From: Bacillota bacterium | GTDB taxonomy: Bacteria; Bacillota; Bacilli; Alicyclobacillales; Alicyclobacillaceae | Assembly (NCBI GenBank): GCA_021820805.1 | Contig: JAKADF010000104.1 | Span: forward strand, 1-8,946 | DNA: 8,946 nucleotides | Direction: 5' to 3' | Part shown: piece after piece, positions 5,974 to 8,946 of the stretch | How the letters are laid out: each line of letters starts with the position of its first letter | How positions within the stretch are numbered: the first letter of the stretch is position 1 | The notes under the pieces: model-generated | What the model was told of the DNA's origin: nothing | Databases searched by the model: none | What the model saw: only the letters and a program-made list of their open reading frames with translations | Translations under genes and position numbers: made by a program

Positions 5974-7455
5974 CTATTTGGATAACACTGGATGGCTAAC
6001 ATTATTAGATTCATTCGGACGCAAGAAACGTTGTACCCGTTCCACAACCGCTGATTTGTCATAAGAGTTGTAAAAAGCACCTGCCATACGTACGGGATCA
6101 CCGAAGAAATAGCGTTCATAAAGCGTCTGGCGTGAACCAAATGCGCTAATGGAAACGTCCCATGCAAGCCTGAACAATCTTAACCTATCCTCAGCATCTG
6201 CGTTCCTGGCAACGAGGTATTTTTCGATGTCAGGCCGTATCCCGCTGTTCAAATCATTTTCAGAAGGAATCGCCATCAGCCCGCTTGCGCCAAGCAACTG
6301 GATGATTTCGATAAGACGAGGATATGTTTTCGGGAAAATGTTTCTTGCCGCATTGAGTGGACCCCAAGCAGGCGACATGACACCCCACTTGTCAATTTCT
6401 GCATCTGCTTCTGAAGCCCGAACAAATGCTTTCATGGTTTCCACCGCAAGGATGATTTCAGCCATCTTCTCCTGTACGTGCTGGAACTGGGCAATACCAA
6501 TTGCATCAACGATGCTCTCAGCCACACCCAGGATAAACTCAGCTTTCGCGATATTCTTTTGCAAAACCTGATAGGTCATGTGAATAGTCGCATGGGTTCC
6601 CATGTGCAATCCATTGCATCGTTTCGAATCTTCAAGCAAGAAAATGCGATCCCATGGTACGAGCACATCGTCGAATACGACGAGAGCATCCATTTCTTCA
6701 AATCGAGAACCAAGTGGATGGTCAAAATGCGAGCGGCCATAGTCAAATGTTTCACGACAGATGTAGCGAAGACCAGGGGTCGAATTGGGAATTGCAAACG
6801 CAAAGGAATATGGATTATCTTCTTCTGTGCCTTTCAGTAATGTAGAAGGGAAAACCATAATTTCGTCCGTAATTGGACCTTGGGTTGCGAGCAAGCGGGC
6901 ACCGCGAATGACGACACCTTTCTTGTTTTTCTCAACGACGTGTGCAGCAACTGTAGGATCCTTTTGCTGACTAACGCCGAGTCCACGGTTTACTTGAGGA
7001 TTGATTAAAGTGTGTGTCATAGAGAGGTCATTTTCACGAACATACTGATAATATGCCTTGATATTCTCGCCAAACATCGGATTACTTTCCGCAAAATAAT
7101 CGACTGCTTGCCCCATCGCCATTAGCGCACTGTTCAGATAATCAGGTGATCTGCCCATCATACCACCTGTATAATCAGCCCAATGCTTCATCATCTTACG
7201 TCTCTTAATGAGATCATCCTTGGTTTTGGGAACCATAAAAGAAACACCATAACGGGTCCCTTCTTCCATGTAGGTCATTTCATCTTGCAACGCCGATTCG
7301 TGTTGCATATCATACAACTTTGCCATGCTCCGGATAACATTGTGAAAAGCAGGGTGTTCAGAAATTTTATCTTTCACCCTCTCTCCATTAATCCAAACAT
7401 CCCGAGATTCACTATCCAGCCGATTGATGTATTGAGAACCAGTTCTTGCTCCCAT
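5974..7455 (-). CDS. hpaB: 4-hydroxyphenylacetate 3-monooxygenase, oxygenase component
   Basis: HpaB is the large oxygenase of a two-component flavin system. It uses FADH2 supplied by a separate reductase (HpaC) and O2 to hydroxylate 4-hydroxyphenylacetate to 3,4-dihydroxyphenylacetate. The 493-residue protein has the acyl-CoA-dehydrogenase-like fold of the family: N-terminal part about 1-270, C-terminal helical part about 275-475. R102 and Y106 in GRSPDY, and H148 in MTHTLINPQVNRG, match the substrate-site R100, Y104 and H142 of Thermus HpaB. A GTG at 7464 is in frame but overlaps the AGGGAG site (7469-7464), so ATG at 7455, 8 bases later, is preferred. It follows hpaE by 31 bases and precedes hpaD by 13. 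The reductase is not in the window. Related chlorophenol monooxygenases share the fold, but the hpaD/hpaE context supports 4-hydroxyphenylacetate. Confidence 0.93.
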   Translation of the reverse strand: MGARTGSQYINRLDSESRDVWINGERVKDKISEHPAFHNVIRSMAKLYDMQHESALQDEMTYMEEGTRYGVSFMVPKTKDDLIKRRKMMKHWADYTGGMMGRSPDYLNSALMAMGQAVDYFAESNPMFGENIKAYYQYVRENDLSMTHTLINPQVNRGLGVSQQKDPTVAAHVVEKNKKGVVIRGARLLATQGPITDEIMVFPSTLLKGTEEDNPYSFAFAIPNSTPGLRYICRETFDYGRSHFDHPLGSRFEEMDALVVFDDVLVPWDRIFLLEDSKRCNGLHMGTHATIHMTYQVLQKNIAKAEFILGVAESIVDAIGIAQFQHVQEKMAEIILAVETMKAFVRASEADAEIDKWGVMSPAWGPLNAARNIFPKTYPRLIEIIQLLGASGLMAIPSENDLNSGIRPDIEKYLVARNADAEDRLRLFRLAWDVSISAFGSRQTLYERYFFGDPVRMAGAFYNSYDKSAVVERVQRFLRPNESNNVSHPVLSK

Positions 7456-7482
7456 ACTGTTCACTCCCTATATGATTTATAA

Positions 7483-7496
7483 GAATTCATGAATTC
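7483..7496. repeat. Perfect 14-bp palindrome across the hpaE stop
   Basis: GAATTCATGAATTC is self-complementary and contains the hpaE TGA stop region. It is too short and AT-rich to be a terminator, and the close coupling to hpaB argues against one. It is probably incidental. Confidence 0.2.
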
Positions 7497-8946
7497 AAAC
7501 CGAACTTCGGAATCGGATGTTCCCCCAAAGCAACATGAACGGTTTTCAGCTCTGTATAAAATTCAAAACTGTAATGGCCGCCTTCGCGTCCAATACCACT
7601 TTCTTTGGAACCGCCAAATGGTGTCCTTAAGTCCCGTACGTTCTGGGAATTGACCCAAACCATGCCGGACTCAATTGCACTCGTAACTCGATTTGCTCGT
7701 TTCAAATCATTCGTCCAGACATAGGCTGCAAGTCCATACTTCACATCGTTTGCCAGCCGAACAGCTTCTTCTTCTGTTTGAAATGGGATGGTTACAAGGA
7801 CAGGTCCAAAGATCTCCTCCTGTGCAATCCTCATATCATTCGTTGCATTTACAAAAAGAGTTGCTGGAACAAAGTTCCCGTTTTTAAATTGGGAAGGCAG
7901 AGGAGATTCTGCAGCAATACTTGCTCCATCCTCATCCTTTCCAATTCGGATATAGTCTTTCACACGGTTGTAGTGTTCCTTGTGAATCAGTGCTCCTACT
8001 TCTGTCGATGGATCAAACGGATCGCCAACACGAATGTTTTTAACACGTTCAATCAGACGTTCCTCAAATTCACGCTGGATAGAATGCTCTACAAGAAGGC
8101 GCGAACCTGCCGTGCAACGTTCGCCATTTAGTGAAAAAATACCAAAGATGACTGCATCAACCGCTCGGTCTAAATCCGCGTCTGCAAAAACGATCACTGG
8201 AGACTTTCCACCAAGTTCCATGGAAAAACGTTTTAACGTGTCGGCACCGTTACGCACAATTGCCTTTCCGGTCGTGGTCTCTCCTGTGAAGGATACAAGC
8301 TGCACAAGCGGATGCGAAACGAGAGATGCACCGGCACTCTCCCCGAAGCCATGGACAACATTAAATACACCATTTGGCACTCCAGCATTGCGGATAATGG
8401 CTGCAAGCTTTGTCGCAGTGAGTGGAGACCACTCTGCTGGTTTCAAAACGGCCGTATTTCCCGTCGCCAGGCATGGAGCAATTTTCCAAGTTGCGAGCAT
8501 CAATGGCGTATTCCATGGTGTAATGAGGCCCGCTACACCGACCGGCTTACGGACAGTATAGTTCAAAAATGTATCGTCGACTGGGTACGTTTCGCCGGTC
8601 ATTTCCTCTGCTTTCTTTGCAAAAAAGCGGAAATTTGCAGCTGCGCGTGATGCCTGACCACGTGTCTGACTAATCGGCAACCCTGTATCAAGGGTCTCAA
8701 TATAGGCCAACTCATCGGCATTTGCCTCAATTCCATCCGCAACTTCGTTCATCAGTGCTACCCTGTCTTTTACCTTCATGTCATGCCAAGGACCTTCATG
8801 GAAAGCCCGGTGTGCTGCTCTGACCGCGCGATCAATATCTTCCGCAAATCCCTCTGCTACAGCCGTAATCACTTCGTTCGATGTCGGATTGATTGTGGTA
8901 AACGTTTTTCCTGCAACTCCATCGCAAAATTCGCCATCAATAAAAT
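7487..8946 (-). CDS. hpaE: 5-carboxymethyl-2-hydroxymuconate-semialdehyde dehydrogenase (5' end outside window)
   Basis: HpaE oxidises the HpaD ring-cleavage product, 5-carboxymethyl-2-hydroxymuconate semialdehyde, to the dicarboxylate with NAD+. The reading frame is open to the right edge; 485 residues are visible, starting FIDGEF, which matches the usual N-terminal strand of aldehyde dehydrogenases, so only about a dozen or two residues are missing. A GTG at 8872 lies inside this conserved region and is not the start. Catalytic parts in visible numbering are N145 in TPWNTP, K168 in VLKPAEW, E243 in MELGGK, and nucleophile C277 in NGERCTAGSRLLV, a form typical of HpaE. EEIFGP and the GGSKESGIGREGG C-terminal motif are present. 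It is the first visible gene of the operon, 31 bases before hpaB; the promoter must lie beyond the window. Confidence 0.92.
   Translation of the reverse strand, partial: FIDGEFCDGVAGKTFTTINPTSNEVITAVAEGFAEDIDRAVRAAHRAFHEGPWHDMKVKDRVALMNEVADGIEANADELAYIETLDTGLPISQTRGQASRAAANFRFFAKKAEEMTGETYPVDDTFLNYTVRKPVGVAGLITPWNTPLMLATWKIAPCLATGNTAVLKPAEWSPLTATKLAAIIRNAGVPNGVFNVVHGFGESAGASLVSHPLVQLVSFTGETTTGKAIVRNGADTLKRFSMELGGKSPVIVFADADLDRAVDAVIFGIFSLNGERCTAGSRLLVEHSIQREFEERLIERVKNIRVGDPFDPSTEVGALIHKEHYNRVKDYIRIGKDEDGASIAAESPLPSQFKNGNFVPATLFVNATNDMRIAQEEIFGPVLVTIPFQTEEEAVRLANDVKYGLAAYVWTNDLKRANRVTSAIESGMVWVNSQNVRDLRTPFGGSKESGIGREGGHYSFEFYTELKTVHVALGEHPIPKFGLNS

Noticed and set aside
8034..8561. 175-residue plus-strand open frame antisense to hpaE
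   Set aside because: It lies wholly opposite conserved hpaE codons, with composition typical of an antisense shadow.

Overview
The window carries one co-directional block of catabolic genes, all on the minus strand, so it reads right to left. In transcription order they are hpaE (5' end cut by the window edge), hpaB, hpaD, a DapA/NAL-family pyruvate lyase, a second NAD(P)-dependent aldehyde dehydrogenase, and a 12-TM MFS transporter. The first three are recognisable enzymes of the homoprotocatechuate (3,4-dihydroxyphenylacetate) meta-cleavage route for 4-hydroxyphenylacetate. HpaB hydroxylates 4-hydroxyphenylacetate, HpaD opens the ring of the catechol product, and HpaE oxidises the resulting semialdehyde. 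The reductase partner HpaC and the isomerase/decarboxylase, hydratase and classical HpaI aldolase are not in the window; they may lie to the right or elsewhere.

Organism: strong GGAGG-type ribosome binding sites, GTG starts, moderate GC with AT-rich intergenic DNA, an MndD/HPCD-type HpaD, a short HpaB of the Thermus/Bacillus size, and a sequence fitting the Gram-positive CcpA cre consensus together suggest a Bacillota (Bacillales-like) bacterium. This is an inference, not a species identification.

Layout: 1-612 is non-coding as far as I can see and is rich in inverted repeats. 613-652 is a likely intrinsic terminator for the transporter. 704-2158 is the MFS transporter. 2159-2459 is a 301-base gap holding a cre/LacI-type operator over a TATAAT box plus two other dyads, so the transporter probably has its own promoter. 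2460-3881 is the second aldehyde dehydrogenase. 3882-3997 is a gap with a perfect 13-bp hairpin closed by a GNRA-type loop. 3998-4903 is the DapA-like lyase, 4962-5960 hpaD, 5974-7455 hpaB, and 7487-8946 hpaE (partial). The spacings from hpaE to the DapA-like gene (31, 13 and 58 bases) point to one operon.

How the genes may work together: the upper pathway is clear. The most interesting point is the DapA-like protein plus the second aldehyde dehydrogenase. The last steps of this pathway need a pyruvate-releasing aldolase and then oxidation of succinate semialdehyde. A class I (Schiff-base) DapA-family aldolase followed by an aldehyde dehydrogenase could fill exactly these two roles in place of the metal-dependent HpaI and a GabD-type enzyme. 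That is a hypothesis from chemistry and gene order, not shown by the sequence. No CRISPR, tRNA, rRNA, insertion sequence or clearly novel defence or mobile system was seen.
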